A stretch of DNA of 64,000 nt. Origin: Terebella lapidaria (lineage: Eukaryota; Annelida; Polychaeta; Terebellida; Terebellidae). Below, one piece after another: positions 45,185-58,830 of the stretch. Numbering within the stretch: the first letter of the stretch is position 1; the number at the start of each line of letters is the position of its first letter. The DNA is taken from NCBI GenBank assembly GCA_949152475.1, contig OX424570.1:7738181-7802180 (forward strand), in the 5' to 3' direction. A program made the translations under genes and the position numbers. Under the pieces are notes generated by a model. The model was not told the origin of the DNA. It was given only the letters and a program-made list of their open reading frames with translations, and searched no databases.

Positions 45185-46284
45185 CAATGGAGTTAGTAAA
45201 TGGCCATTGTTAGTATAGAACTCACAATGGAATATATCCACACATGTCAATGATATGTAACCCTTTTCATGTCGTAGAAAGATTTATTTTGTTCTTCTAT
45301 CTATATAATACATGCATATGATACAAAACCACGGCACACAAAGCATGACTTGTATATATTATCATACTCTTCCTGAATCGCTGATTGCTATATTGTACCT
45401 ATTGCAACGATGAGCAGGTAAGCGGGACGATGATAACAATTACTTTGCTTATTGTGATAAACTGTGTGATTGATGATTTGTCCTTCAGGGTCATATTGTT
45501 TTAATCCGTTCAAGGACTTTGTCAAAGAAGTGCGACTGTATCATGTACACACAATTAATGTAATACTATGCTGTTTTCCGTTTCTCTTCAGATATAGATA
45601 GCGTCACTAAATATTTCAAACATATCTCATTAACATGCGTGTTATTGGCCTATATTTTTAGTTTGCAATTGCTCATTGCAGTGCGAAAAAGGACCATCGC
45701 TATTTGTACCACTTGAATCAATACATTTTCTATGAATCAAAGTGTCTTCACCAGATGATCATGCAACAACAAAACAGCATCAAATTCGCAATTGGCATTC
45801 AGCAAGTGAAAAGAATTATATATCACTATATTTATCATCCATTTTATCGTGCACCTGCAACGAAAAATATATCATAACTTCACTATATTTAGCACTTATT
45901 CTATTCTGCCTCTTACAATTTCCGTTACCAAAACGGACCAAACTGGAGCATTGAAGTGTGGGAATATACAGGATGTGTATATGCATTGACAACAAATAGT
46001 TACTGTCTGTAGTGTGCTCAGCCTCTGAAGTTGACGCTAAACAGTAACAGACACGCGATGGTAAAACTGACAGTGAATTTGGTTGTATTTTGTTCTCTTG
46101 CGAAATTACCTCTTGGTAAATGGATAGTGGTATGGGAGGTTAGTACCCTCAACGTTAAAATATCACTACATTCTATAACGATTATGGGCAAATAATATTT
46201 GTATCCCCCATATGTGTAATATGATAGAGATACTCCAAAAATAACTCCAACTAGATATACTTTTCGAGGACCATGGATGAGGGA
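45185..46284. other. Unassigned DNA
   Basis: No gene recognised. The minus-strand open stretch at 46401-46018 (127 codons, hydrophobic in part) enters T block sequence and is not conserved in T1, so I do not call it. Confidence 0.5.
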
Positions 46285-47463
46285 GACCACAAACATACAC
46301 GGGGAACGATCGGTAAAACAGTAGAAAGAGTATGACTTAATCGAAACCATTGGATACTCCGATGTACTATAGTTGTGTGAGACGGTGTGCTTCCATTCCA
46401 CAAACTAGGTCTATTTCACGGATCATTTCCGGTGGTGAGTATCGGGGTAACCCATATGTCATGGCGCTATTGGTTTACAAATCGTCTCTTAATACGAAGT
46501 GACCTTGCTTGAACGGAAAGGTTTGTGGTATCTTACATGTCAGAGGAGAACAATTAATCACAATTTGATATCAATTATTTACAACAGTGTTTTAATCTAC
46601 CCACATTAAAGTTCAGCGACAGGAATTCAATTAAGAGAACAAAAAACTAATGATATCTTACTGGAACATATACATTTCAAGGTGAGCACGAATCCCAATC
46701 AAGATGTTCCATGCTGTTAAAGATCTCATATTATTGTTCTCAAAGAAGAGTCTATTTCATTGCTTTGACAAAAATGTGCTAAAAAAATTTTAATGTGAAA
46801 TCTCTTCAGTGACAACAACATTTACATATTTGGGAATGATTAGGTTACGAATGTTGGGATCCGTAATACAAGTAGTTTCATGTGATTAAATTCAGAGCAA
46901 TACAAGAAAACCAGAATGTGTATGCATGAAAGGCGGAAACTACAAAACTGTCATAACGTGATTATTGTAATTTCCGCAGTAATTATTTTTCCGAACACGT
47001 GATCAGAGATGTTGACTACCAAGTTTCCTGTGAAGCATTCTTATTTGATGTGTCAAAGAAGCAGATGTTGCATAAGTGTGTGGGTGCCTTACAATCTTTG
47101 TGTGTTGTTCATTATTGAATTCTATTTGTCGGCAAACAATCGTCTTATATTGTTAACAATTCCTCCAGTTGTGGAGGGGATATTGAACATGATGATTGTT
47201 ATTCAGTTGTTATTTATGGTCAATGGTGGGATTATGATAGCACTCACATTTCATAAGAATTGTAAGTTTATTTATCAACAGCTAACATGTTTGTTAGTGT
47301 TGTATCCCCCTATTATAACACGAATATTATATTCAGGATGACATAATTGTAATTCACTATATGCATACACGTCTGATGACCATGTGACAGAATAAGTATG
47401 TACTCAGAATATTTCACTGTTTGGTTCTAATGGGGATATTTTGGACATTAACCAGATGAACAC
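46285..47463. repeat. T block copy 2, part a
   Basis: Matches 29160-30420. It ends at ACCAGATGAACAC, where a LINE interrupts sequence that is continuous in T1 (about 30418). Confidence 0.85.
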
Positions 47464-48529
47464 CACTAGAATATATCATACTGATGAATCACTTCAGTTA
47501 TATTTGTCATCTAAGAAGAAATTTAAGTCATCATGTAAAACAAAGATGTTTATTCACAAAAAGAATATACATCGGGATTTGTATAACTCTGTAAAATGTA
47601 ATAAACAAGTATGGTCATGTCTGAAGAAGATCAATAAGAAAAATAGCCGAGTTGACGAATCAATTACTACGGACATGTGGTATGATCATTTCAATAAGTT
47701 GTTGAACAGTAAACCTGAGATAGATAAAGATTTCGAAAGTATGGTGAATGTTTTTATGTCTGTTCATGATGAAGAATGTAACAAATGTACAAATGATTAT
47801 CATGATATGTTGAATCGAACAATTGATATCGATGAAATAGCGTGTGTGATAAATGAATTACCCAGCGGGAAGCAACCGGGGCTGGATGGAATATCATATG
47901 AATTTTTGAAAAACGCACAGGATATAATAATTGACAAATTATGTGCACTTTTCAATGTTGTTTTAGATTCCGGACAATTTCCAAATCAGTTATCGGACGC
48001 TATTATCTGTCCTTTGTTTAAAAAAGGCTCTCGGTCAGTGACAAACAACTATAGGGGAATATCATTGCTTTGTTGTATTGGGAAAGTTTTCACGAAAATT
48101 CTAAATAATCGATTAGTTAGATGGAGTGAGCTAAATTGTAGATTAAGTGAATATCAAGGGGCCTACAGAAAAGGGCGATCAACAGTTGATCATATTTTTT
48201 CTCTTTATGCATTGGTTTGTAAATACTTACGTAAAAAGGGAGGGGGGTTCTATGTAGCTTTTGTTGATTTTTCGTCCGCGTTTGAATCGGTTCCTCACTC
48301 GATTTTATGGTATAGACTATTGAAAAATGATATACATGGCAAAATTATAAAAGTTTTTCGATCTATGTATTCGCAATTGAGATCAAGTGTGAAAAACAAT
48401 GAAGGATTAACAGATTTTTTTACTTGTTCTGTCGGCACTCGCCAGGGATGCATGGTTAGTCCCTTCTTATTTGCTTTGTATATAGATGAGTTAATAATTA
48501 ATTCCATTTCCCTGGTGTTCATGCGTTAA
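47464..48529 (+). pseudogene. LINE reverse transcriptase, N-terminal two-thirds
   Basis: A lysine-rich linker (first about 130 codons) leads to PSGKQPGLDG near residues 141-150. It continues through PLFKKGSR, NNYRGISLL, YQGAYRKGRSTVDHIF, motif A FVDFSSAFESVP (Asp about 276) and GTRQGCMVSPFLFALYIDEL near 335-350. The frame stops just before the catalytic YADD because of a one-base shift near 48510; the matching frame resumes at 48529. The first few residues of the open stretch come from host DNA. The NYRGISLL and ELPSGKQPG context suggests an RTE/L2-like or related clade, distinct from the LINE at 32467. Host composition and T1 continuity mark it as a recent insert. Confidence 0.85.
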
Positions 48530-48948
48530 TGTACGCTGATGATATTTGTATTGTCAACGATACAGTTGGAAGGTTGCAAATGCAATTGAATATCTTATGT
48601 ACATTCTGCGCCAACCATGGTTTGAAAGTAAATCTGTCAAAAACAAAAGTTATTGTATTTAGAAACGGTGGACCTTTAAGACGAAACGAACGTTTTTGGT
48701 TTAATAACAGTGAAATTGAATGTGTAAGCTATTATAAGTACTTAGGCATTGTGATTTCGTCCAGACTTATGTGGTCATCTGCTATAAATAACTTAGCGTC
48801 TCAAGCTGATAAAGCTGTCTCTATGTTAAAGCGGCTTTTGAGAAAATGTGGAAACTTACCTATACAATTGTCTTTAGATTTATTTGATAGGATCGTGGTG
48901 CCAATATTAATGTATGGGGCAGAAGTGTGGGGAACACAAGTACGTTAA
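48529..48948 (+). pseudogene. Same LINE, YADD and C-terminal part in the shifted frame
   Basis: Begins at the YADD catalytic box (residues 2-5), followed by NHGLKVNLSKTK (motif D-type), YYKYLGIVIS and a PILMYGAEVWG block typical of the LINE thumb. A TAA at 48946 then cuts the frame. Recognisable C-terminal coding (KFCKYLL and GELGRLPLYVLY-type sequence) continues to about 49130 past further stops. It overlaps the upstream frame at TAATG. The frameshift plus at least two nonsense changes make the copy inactive. Confidence 0.88.
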
Positions 48949-50159
48949 TCTATTGAAGTAGTTCAAAGTAAGTTTTGTAAATACCTTTTGTAAGTGTCAT
49001 ATAGTACTTCGAATGCAGCGGTTTTGGGTGAATTGGGTAGATTACCTTTGTATGTTTTATATAGTGTTAAATGTATCAAATTTTGGCTTAAGATTGTTCA
49101 AGACGTGAAATGCTTGTAACTTTAATGTCTTGTAAAAACCACCAATGTGTAAAGAGCCTTGCGGCGTATGTATTTCATGCTTTTAAATTGCATTACGAAT
49201 TTAATTCATTGTCTTGTAACACATGTATATAATGTATTTGTCACTTGAATTGTGTAACGTGATACACATGGGCTAATTGGCCTTTTGTGAATAAAAGCTA
49301 TCGTGGAAAGAACGGCCATTTACGAATGTCAAGTAACGATAGAATGACCACATTTGTATCCTCCGCATTTGCGGTTTTGAGAATCGATATATAATGTACT
49401 ACCATGCAGTGTACAACTGGTAACAGCAGCAGGGCAACTGACTGAAAGAGAACGCCTGATTAGCTGCCTATTGTCATTAAGTGGACCACAAAACACTGAT
49501 TATCTCACTAACATGTTCCTTGTATCCTGTATACTAGTATTCAGTGAAAAATGCATTCAATGAAAAAGACAGTAGAGGAATTCATGTGTTTGTGTCATTA
49601 CTGATAGCATGATGCTTGTTGACCTATAATTCAGTTCAGTCTTCTGAGTGGTCATGAAAAACACCAGGCATTGTCCACGATCATTGCTATATTCACCTAC
49701 GATCGGGCGTCTACAACGTGTCCGTTCGAAATTTTAAAAAATCGATAAAGATTGACAAACCAAGGATACCCTACCACAGACCATATGATAACCTACTGAT
49801 ATCTGCTCGGTGACCGTCTGACATGTACAAAACGGCCGATTATCTAAAGCTACCCACATTGATTGGCAGAAAAATCTGGTCAATCCCTTGACCATACCTG
49901 GTGGGCATCAGAAGGGACTCTGGCCGGACGCCGGCAGGTGATCTAGCGGTTCACAACCGATGTATCTTTTCTTTCGGCACCGCAAGAAAAATCTGCGTTA
50001 TTTTTTCCGATGCCTCCACCGACGTGTCTACGATGTCCGATTGTTGCCTGATGGTCACGGATGGTTTTCCCGCGCTCCGTGGCCAATTTCACCCTTATCG
50101 CGAATTTCATCCTCATCGGCGTAGGCATTGGTGCAAATGTGACTAAGGCATTATTCAGA

Positions 50160-50646
50160 TATCATGGTGCTATTGGTTCACGATTGTCCTCTGCACCAAG
50201 TTATCCTGATTTAACAGAGCTTTGGTATATTGCATTTTAATTCAGTAGAGTTCATCACACAATTTTATGTCGATTCATTCATTTGTCTGCCCACATGCAA
50301 GGAATTTTAATAATGCGCACTAAAATACATGCATATCGATACTCGCAGGCACAGTTTTGGATTGTGGGTGAATAAATCTCGTTTCAGGAAGTTCAAACAT
50401 TTCAAGGTTATTACACATTCCAAATAAGACGTTCTATTTTGTGAAAACCGCATATATCGTGTAAAAGTGCAAAACCTCCCGTCGGATGTCTCAGTACCTG
50501 ATGATTTTCGTTTTAATCCTACTGATATTTGGCGTGGTATGAACTCCTTAAAAACCCTGGTCCAGATGGTCTTTCCGCGGAACCTGTATCTCTGGTGCAG
50601 TCGACAATCATCCCTTTGCTAAAAGATACATCTAGTGATATCTCTA
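50160..50646 (+). pseudogene. Broken LINE region upstream of the MITE, copy 2
   Basis: Paralogue of 31180-31655 with the same PGPDG-type signature near 50555-50585 and the same interruptions, plus private changes. It belongs to the same LINE as 51407-52610. Confidence 0.65.
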
Positions 50647-51406
50647 CAGTGGCTGATAAGTGATATTGTGAAAAATAGTTATTTATTTCTCGGAGTAATC
50701 CTGACTGATACATAATCAACATAATCTACGCGTAAATGATGTTATTTCCACGTAAATGAAGTTATTTATGCGTAAGTAACGTTTTTCAGCGTAAATAAAG
50801 TTTTTTACGAGGAAATAACGTTATTTATGTGGAAATAACGTTATTCACGCGGAAAAAACATTCACTTTTGCCCTGTGTGAGATACTAACCAAATAATGCC
50901 TACACATGCTTTTATCTTTCTCTTGGTCGATGGGGTAAATAATGTTATTTACACGTAAATAATGTAATTTATGCGTGAATAAAGTTATTCATGCATAAAT
51001 AAAGTTATTTACGGGTACATATGTTATTCACTCATAAATAAGTTTTTTTCCGCGTAAATAAATTTTTTCATGCAGAAATAACGTTATTTACATGGAAAAA
51101 ACATTATTTACTTCTGCCGTGTGTGATATACTAACCAAATACTGCCTGCACGTGCATTTATCTTTCCCTTGGTCGATGGGGGTAAATAACGTTATTTCTG
51201 CATAAATAACGTTTTTTCTGCGAAAAAAACTTTATTTACGCGGAAGAAACGTTACTTATGCGAAAATAACTTCATTTACACATAAATAACATTATTTACC
51301 TGGAAATAACATTATTTACGCGAATATTATGTCAACTATGAACAGGTCTTGACTACCCCGAAAAATAAATAAGTATTTTTTTCACAGTGTCACTTATCAG
51401 CCACTG
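50647..51406. mobile_element. Tc1/mariner-like palindrome-filled MITE, copy 2
   Basis: Paralogue of 31656-32421 with both TA flanks intact (50645-50646 and 51407-51408). TIRs begin CAGTGGCTGATAAGTGA on each side and stay similar for about 80 bp. The internal alternation of AACGTTATTT and ACGCGTAAAT phrases is kept, but many individual units have changed between the two copies. No transposase. Confidence 0.87.
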
Positions 51407-52610
51407 TATATCTCAGACAAGAATAACTATAGACCTATTGCTCTGTCTACTATGTCATCAAAACTCTTTGAACTTATCCTTCTGGATCGCTATGAACATT
51501 GTCTCGAAACAACTCCTCATCAATTTGGTTTTAAACGTAATCTATCTACTGATTTGTGTATTTTTCCCTTGAAATAAGTTTTGAGTATTTATAAAAAAAC
51601 ATTCTAGCCCTATCTTCATTTGTTTTTTGGACGCAACAAAGGCTTTTGATAAGATTAATTGTTGGCATTTGTTCCATAAATTATGTAAACGTAATCTACC
51701 TTTACTGCTTGTAAGATTGTTAGCTTATCGGTACTCTCATCAGTCACTAGCTGTTCAGTGGGGTAAGGTATTATCGGAGTTTTTTCAAGTGTCTAATGGT
51801 GTGGAACAAGGTGGAATCCTGTCTCCCTTATTTTTTAATATCTATAGGAATGAACTTAGTATCAAACTATCTAATTCCAGAGTTGCATGTAATGTTTCAG
51901 GTATCTTCATGAATCATTTCATGTATGCGGATGATATGTGCATTGTAGCTCCTACTGCTAAAGCTCTTCAATGTTTGCTGGACACTTGTGTAGAATTTGC
52001 AGCTGATCATAACATAATATATAATGGAAAAAAATCCATGTGTATGTACATCAAATCTTCCAAATTGAGCCTTCGTACAATTCTATCTTTATATATGGGA
52101 ACTAGTACTTTACAATATGGTAACACATACAAATATCTTGGTGCCATGATTGCTGCAAATTTGTGTGATGACCCTGATATTTCTCGGGCTGTGAGAGGTC
52201 TATATGCAAGGTCAAATATGCTTATACGAAGATTCTCTCATTGTTCGCCCCAAGTTAAACAGTTTTTGTTTAAGACATATTGTACAAACTTCTTTGGTAT
52301 TCATCTTTGGTGGTCTTACTCTGTCTCATCTATGAACAAACTCCGGGTTGCCTTTAACAAGAGCTTCAGACTTTTTATGGGTTATGGATCCCATTGTAGT
52401 GCCAGTGGAATGTTTGCTGACAACAATATTGATTCTTTTAGTACATTGAAGCGAAAATATACTCATAGGTTTTTAAACAGACTAAGAGTCTCCACTAATA
52501 CTATTATACAGTGCCTGCTATCATATGGTCAATATGTACAATTGCCTTCAACTACAGAATGGAGTGTATCTATTTATGCAAAACATTTATTCGGTAACCT
52601 GTCACTGTGA
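51407..52610 (+). pseudogene. LINE reverse transcriptase, degraded paralogue of 32467-33624
   Basis: Same protein as at 32467, at high identity, but carrying a stop (AAATAAG near 51575) and one extra A in the following A-run that shifts the frame. The longest open part is 51627-52610 and includes motif A (DATKAFDKIN), the NGVEQGGILSP block, YADD and the thumb. Changes such as Met to Arg in the FNIYMNELS stretch suggest relaxed constraint. It shares the T-block context and the embedded MITE with copy 1. Confidence 0.9.
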
Positions 52611-55403
52611 TTTTAATATGTCCTTTTTTTTATCTGTTTTTATACACTTATATGTTGTTATTTTTATATAAAATGGAAAAAAAAAAATCTTCTGTGAGAG
52701 GAATTATTTTCAGAATCAGGACACAAAATACACTAGAAAAGTTCAACGTGTCATCCGTTCAATGAAAAAACAACATTTACATATTTGACAATAACTACCG
52801 TAGCTGACGATGTTGGAGTCCATGATAAAGACGTGTGATTAAATTCAGTGCAGCACAAAAACACCATAATGTGCATGCATGAAATGTGTCTTTATTGTGA
52901 CACCTACAAAACTGCAATAATGTGATTATTGTAATTTCCGCTGTAATTATATTTCCAATGACGTGACCAGAATGATAACCTAGTTTCCTGTATGCATTTT
53001 ATTTGATTTGTCAATGAAACAAATCATGCTTGAGTGTGTGGGTGTTTTATATTCCATGTGTATTAACCAATACCAGTGTATTTTTAATATTTTTTATAGT
53101 TTTGATAATATGGAAAATTGTCGATGGTAATTTTCATTTTCTGCATTTGATAGCCATCGCAGTTGAAACTATTTATTAATCGATATCTAACATGTTTATG
53201 TAATCCCATATTATTCCATCATGTTTTATCATTAAAATAATTCATAAGTGTGTTTCTGGTATTATAACATGAATATGATGCTCAGGGTGCACAAACATAT
53301 ATGATTCATTTCCGTTAGATGCAGCGAAGGTTGTAATACTGAAGATATTGTATTGCTTGGTTCTAATGGGTTATTTCTGACAATAGGCAGATGGACATAA
53401 TTAAAGCGACAATTTACAAATATCAACAAACGATAAAACATCCACATTCGCATTTTGTTTGTGTGGGGTTTTTTCAGATTTGATATATAGCATTATGCTA
53501 TGCATGTCCTGCAATACAATGCATACGTAACAGATGCAGGACATACGACTCAGAGAGAGTGGCCGTTCAGCCATTTATTGTCATGTGATTAGCCATGAAA
53601 AACTAGGTAACTTTGTATCATAAAATAGTGCTTAATTGGAACAATTTAGCCAGCCTGTCAACCAATGAATGTACTGATTCGCATGGCGCTATTGTGCGTG
53701 TGACCTCGAAGACATCAGGATCCTGAACGCCAGAAAGTTGTAATATTCCACATTTGTGGTCAAAAGGAAAGCTAATTCTTGCTATCAAGTTCCGTGTATT
53801 CTGTATGTTCAGTAAGTGTGGCATTCAATGTAGGAGACACTATATGTAGAGGGATGAGTGTGTTTGTTGCGTCACTGACCACATGGCTACACGGATTTGC
53901 TGATAGTATCCAATAAACTTCCATAACGTACTCATTCGCTCTCCGCTCTGATTTCTAGATTTCCTTCATATACCAGGATTTTGTGGTTTTGGATGGATGG
54001 CCGCTCTTATGATTGAATATACGCAGTCTGGGTACATTCGAAGCAAGCCATTGGTAGTCCATTATCCAATTCAGCCATTTATTGACAAGATATTGAAGTA
54101 ACAGAATGTTGTATTTCTATGCATCTATTATTATTTTGTGCGAGGGAATGGCAGATATCTATCATGCCCACTCGTTTGGTCTAGACTGTAAGGTTTTAGC
54201 CTTAATAATACAAGTTCACATCAAACAATTTTGAACTGAATAAAGGTGACTCAATATTATCATGTATACACAACATGTATAAGTGCAATTTTAGAAATAG
54301 ACACGGCGAGCACAGTAGCTTTGGGAGCTTCGTGGTGTCATTGCCTATACATATATTGATAATAAAACTTACGGAATTTTAATATATCAATATCATTGTC
54401 ACAGGTGGCAGATATTTTGGTGAGGGTATTAGCTCAATTACAGCCGACAGCTATCAAACAGCAGTGTTGAACAGTTGATATTTTGATCCTGCTTAACTAT
54501 TCTGCTTTAATACCATTTATAAGCCCTTTTCTCATATAGGTTATATGAAAACTGTTAAATATTATTGAATTCTTATTTCAAATACGGCCTAATTGCCGAT
54601 AATGTAATCCATGTATGCATTTTCATTCTAATTGATTCCTCAATAGAGACAATCCAGTTAATTATACAGGTACGCTTCAGTATGAAGTGTTTCTTTCTGT
54701 GTTAATGTTTTATGAGAAATGGTGATCCGTTCGTCAAGTATTTTTAAAGGGCTGTAATCATTTGCATGTAATGTGATGCTACTCAAACTTCACATAAATT
54801 TACAGATAGTGTTCTAATATCGATTAAACACATTTATGAGCAGTATATATTTTATACATTTATTATCGAAGCTATTGTTGAAAATATGTGATAAAATATG
54901 TTTACGAGTTGCAACAAATTGTAGTTGGGTGTCTTTTTGTTGTTTCGATGATGACGATGGGAACATAATGATACATTTTTAGAATAGACAAGGCTTTCAT
55001 ATGTTGACCATTCGGACAAGATCAGAGAGACTCACAGAGATCAATCAACGTTAAAACATCCAAGTTGTCACATTCTTCGGAAATGGGATCCCTTGCCAAG
55101 AAGTTATAGGAAACGAGGTTAGGAATAATATGCTAAGTTTATAAACTGTAGTTTTGTCAGCTGATCAATGATTATAGTAACATGAGATGATAGGTGTCAT
55201 GCCATTATTATCAAATGGATTCTGCACAATATCATAGGCAATTATTGAGCATTATTGATTGAATGTGAAATGAACAAGTCATGGGTGTTTTTTACTTCTT
55301 ATCAAAACATAACTACTACTTGGGAATAATCGCAGCCTCATATCTTGCCAGGTACTCGAGGATACTGATTCAAGGCACCTGAGGTTAATCCAAGTTTTGA
55401 GTA
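52611..55403. other. LINE 3' flank and non-coding T block DNA
   Basis: Paralogue of 33625-36485 without the 67-bp fragment found at 34921. Short minus-strand frames at 53262 and 53618 mirror those in T1 only because of duplication. No gene supported. Confidence 0.6.
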
Positions 55404-55640
55404 TTGATATATAATGTATTGCAATGCGGTGGGACAGCTGATAAAAGCAACAGGGCAACTGACACGAAGAGACCGTCTGAGTAGCTGCCTATTGTCATCA
55501 AGTGAACCACAAAACACTGACTACACTCTGTTATAACCTTGTGCCTCACGGGATGACACTGGAACTATATCGCCAATACCGCCACTGCCAGCTAATGAAT
55601 GGACAGATTGGCAAGGCGCTAAGGAGCAAACATCCACAAA

Positions 55641-55883
55641 GAACATGGATACTAAATCTACTTTTCAAATAGAAACCTGATTCCATGTCGAGTTCCATGT
55701 ATCATGTATATTCAGTAATGATGGTATTAAACAAATGAGCCACTATACAGTCACCTCCAAAAGTTTGGCGGTGAATGTGTGTATGGGAATTTGCGTGTTT
55801 GTGCCGTCTGATGGCACAACGTTATGACTACACACATTGCTGACGATATACTGTAACATCTATCAAACATCCCATAACCTACT
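55641..55883. other. Short unassigned link between T2 and S2
   Basis: Contains a weak relative of the S/T phrase with GTATATTCAGTAATGA and GTGTTTGTGCCGTCTGATGG, another remnant of the old tandem unit. No gene. Confidence 0.5.
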
Positions 55884-57130
55884 TTATGTTTATGGTATTC
55901 AATAAATGAGACAGAGACACTACCTGTAGAAGAATTTGTGTATCTGTGTCATCATTGATAACATGGCTACATATATAATCTTGCTGATAATTTCTAAACT
56001 ATATATCATACATTTTCTCGAATTACTGGATTGCTCCACATGTCAAGATTTTGAGGTTTCGGACGGTTGCTCCAATTACTGAATATATGCAGTCTAAACA
56101 CACTAAAAATATGCTATTGGTAGTCCATCATCTTAAGTTGATTTCCAATCAACCAATTTCTATTGACAAGATATTGAAGTTATGAAAGTATGATATTTTA
56201 TGCATCTTAGCAGATATCCCATTTCTGGAAATATATCAGTTTGACACAAAATCACAAAATAGTGATGTGTGCTTTGTGTAGAATCAATGACCAGTAAAAT
56301 AGTGAAGAATAAAACGTTCACTACACTAATACATTTTGTACAACTGAATAGAAAAATGAACGCAAGTTCGATGTTGGGAACTTGTTTGTTGTGTCGATGC
56401 CTGTACATATATTGTAGCACACATAATTCCAATATATATCAGCTTCATTAGTTCAGGTGGCAGCTATGTTGGCGAGGCTTTTATCTCACTTTCAGGCCGC
56501 TCCAATAGGAATTTAGGTACGTTCTTTAACAGTTTGATAGATCATAATAGATTTTGATAGATCATAAATGATGGCCTGCTCAACTACTTTGGTGAAACAC
56601 AATTATATAAGTGCTGTGCAGCCGGATAATTTATAGTTTCGTTAGTTTTATTGCTATGAGTGTATAGTATATTAGGTATGGGTTATGTTTGTGAATATAA
56701 CAATGTGCAACAACAGTGCAACGACATTATTTCCCTACTCGTTTAGAATATATACTTTGCATGGATCATGGCTCAAGGAGACTATCGTATCAGTAAATCC
56801 ACGTGATGTGAATCTGTAAGAGGAGACTACTTCAAATGGAACGTGAGTTCCGTAAACACAAACAAGGGATGCATTCGATGTAACAGTACATTTAGCGTTG
56901 AAAACCCGAAGCCATACTGGATTTCCTACCATGGTTCCGTCCCACTTCTGAGTATCTGGCTAACCTCGATCTCCTGGTGCTATTAGTTGTCAAAGCCTTT
57001 CTATATACGCAAACTGACCTTGAATAAGATGTAGTAAGTGTATGTCAGAGGTAATAATTAATCACGTATTCATATGTCATACCCACTGTACGATCTGCCA
57101 GTTCGCCCAGTTGGCATATTCTAGGCTAAA
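55884..57130. repeat. S block copy 2
   Basis: Matches 14711-15932 closely and ends at CTAAA (57126-57130), the left target duplication of the SINE that follows. Confidence 0.87.
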
Positions 57131-57582
57131 GAAGTGGCCGTGGCGCAACGCACTAAGTCGTTCGCCCGTTGCTGTAGGGAATTCAATGTTCGTCGTTGGC
57201 GGGTTCGAGCCCCGCTCCCGGCGATCAAAATTCACTCAGCGGATCAAGGGTTACCCTCACTTCTCAGTCCGTCGGCCTGGAGCGGACATTAATATGGTGA
57301 CCAGGTGATACATTGTAGACTGCTGCACTCGGTGTATCGGCGGTGGTGAAGGGGCAGAAACCTAGTTCACTAGGCGTACCCGGATCTGTCATGGGCCGCG
57401 CTACAAGTACCCATCAATGCAGTACACCAGAAAATCCCGTCCATACACTACGTACATACACGGGAACCAAAAATATGCCAGGCGCTGCACTGCGGCGACG
57501 CGCCACCAATATATCGCGGACCAAAGTTGGTCGGATGGTGGTAAGGCAAGTTCCCTTACAGGGTTACGTCAGTATAATCTAT
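57131..57582 (+). mobile_element. tRNA-derived SINE, 452 bp
   Basis: The head resembles a tRNA. It has an A-box-like TGGCGCAACGCACTAAG and a B box GGTTCGAGCCC inside a perfect 5-bp T stem (GCGGG TTCGAGC CCCGC), followed by TCCCGGCG that partly pairs with the 5' GCCG. A G+C-rich body of about 350 bp follows. It is flanked by CTAAA on both sides (57126-57130, 57583-57587), and the uninterrupted site is at 15928-15932. The region between the boxes is long, as in tRNAs with a long variable arm. No second copy is in the window, and the LINE partner is unknown. Confidence 0.85.
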
Positions 57583-58830
57583 CTAAATCATGATATCAGA
57601 TACAAACAATCCTCATATATAGTTTCAAATATTTTTTAAAAAGATGTTATGAAGGTTCAAAATCATTTGAGCTGGCGTATATCTGTTTCATTAGATTCAT
57701 TATGATTTTTCTAACTTTTTCGCACCATTTTTTGCTGATATTTTTGCGTTGCTAAATTTTATTATTATTTGCCATACTTCACCTGGAAATCAAACAACAA
57801 TTGTCTGCTGATCTTCAGACCTCCATCTCAAAATTTAGAAAGTCACTCTACCACGATGTTAGATTTCAACCCAAAAAGTGATATCTGGAATCTGAGCAGA
57901 TTCGTTGATTTGGTTGTGTTTACATCCATTAGCATTCGAAGTATCGCTGTAATTTAGGACCAGAACACAAATTGGGGTGTATGCTACACGAAGATGTTTA
58001 TTTTGAAATATTGAACCACTACAAAAGCATGCGAATGCACATTCGATCGGGTGCGGACCCAAAAATGCACTGATGGGGCTAAATTTAACAATGGAGTAGA
58101 TCACCAACTTTTGAGATTTTTGCAATAGAAGTCTGAAGTTCGGTAGAAAATTGCTGTTCGATTCCCCCGAAGTAGGTCATGTTATAATACATCCCTGGCA
58201 AAAACCAGTGTTAAAAGGTTAGAGATATCGAAGTATAAGTTCAAACTATATCCGAGACATATTTTCTTTGGAACATGAAGAAAGTAGGCCTATATTCATC
58301 ATCATTATATATGGCCCGGAGTGAATTGATTCATGTCGGAGAGCAGTAGCAAAAGACGACATGTTGTAGTTTGTTATTATTTTATTTTTTTGAGCGCGGG
58401 GAGGGGGCTGCATTATGTAAAGCACATCCAGCTCTTGCGGTGATAATGATGTGCTCGAGCTTTACTGTCGTGTCCATCAGCTGTATTTTCTTGTAAATGT
58501 CACCGTGGACTGTTCCCGAGAAGAAACCAGAGATGTTTACGACCTAATTGCTTTTTTTGTTATTCAAGTATGCATTTTCAAATCTAATTTATTTGTTAAA
58601 GGGGATGATTCAGGTTGAGTGTACGGTTACCCTTGGTTGAAAAGTGTTTCCTTTCTTTGTGAAGTATTATGAGAAATGACGATCCATTCGTCAATTATTT
58701 GTGAATAGTTGTAAGTGCTTCCATGTAATGAGATACCACTCAACGTTCACACAAAATCTGTATATTGTGTACTGATCATGATTAAATGCATTCACGAGCA
58801 GTGTATCCTGATTCTTTTTCATACAGTTAT
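57583..58830. repeat. P block copy 3
   Basis: Near-identical to 15928-17130 and related to 656-1950. Non-coding. The small frames at 57769 and 58125 match those in P copy 2 through duplication. Confidence 0.87.

Larger units (their letters stand above)
47464..49334 (+). mobile_element. 5'-truncated LINE, 1.87 kb, inserted only in T2
   Basis: T1 has continuous sequence at 30418-30430, so this insertion followed the T duplication. It spans a linker, reverse transcriptase, C-terminal part and a 3' end with AATAAAAG near 49290. A clear target duplication is not visible. It starts inside the open reading frame, so it lacks any endonuclease domain. Confidence 0.85.
49335..55640. repeat. T block copy 2, part b
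   Basis: Matches 30425-36720. The four-copy ancient block recurs at 49387-49499 and 55404-55517. Near 49975-50160 it has about 185 bases not present in T1. Those bases are G+C richer and hold a 61-codon minus-strand open stretch with no recognisable domain. Confidence 0.88.

Noticed and set aside
46018..46401. A 127-codon minus-strand frame with hydrophobic parts.
   Set aside because: Crosses the boundary of T block copy 2 and is not open in T1. No recognisable signal, domain or codon pattern.
57131..57230. Possible genuine tRNA gene.
   Set aside because: The acceptor stem pairs only partly, the region between boxes is abnormal, and the unit is a 452-bp insertion with target duplications, so it is a SINE head.
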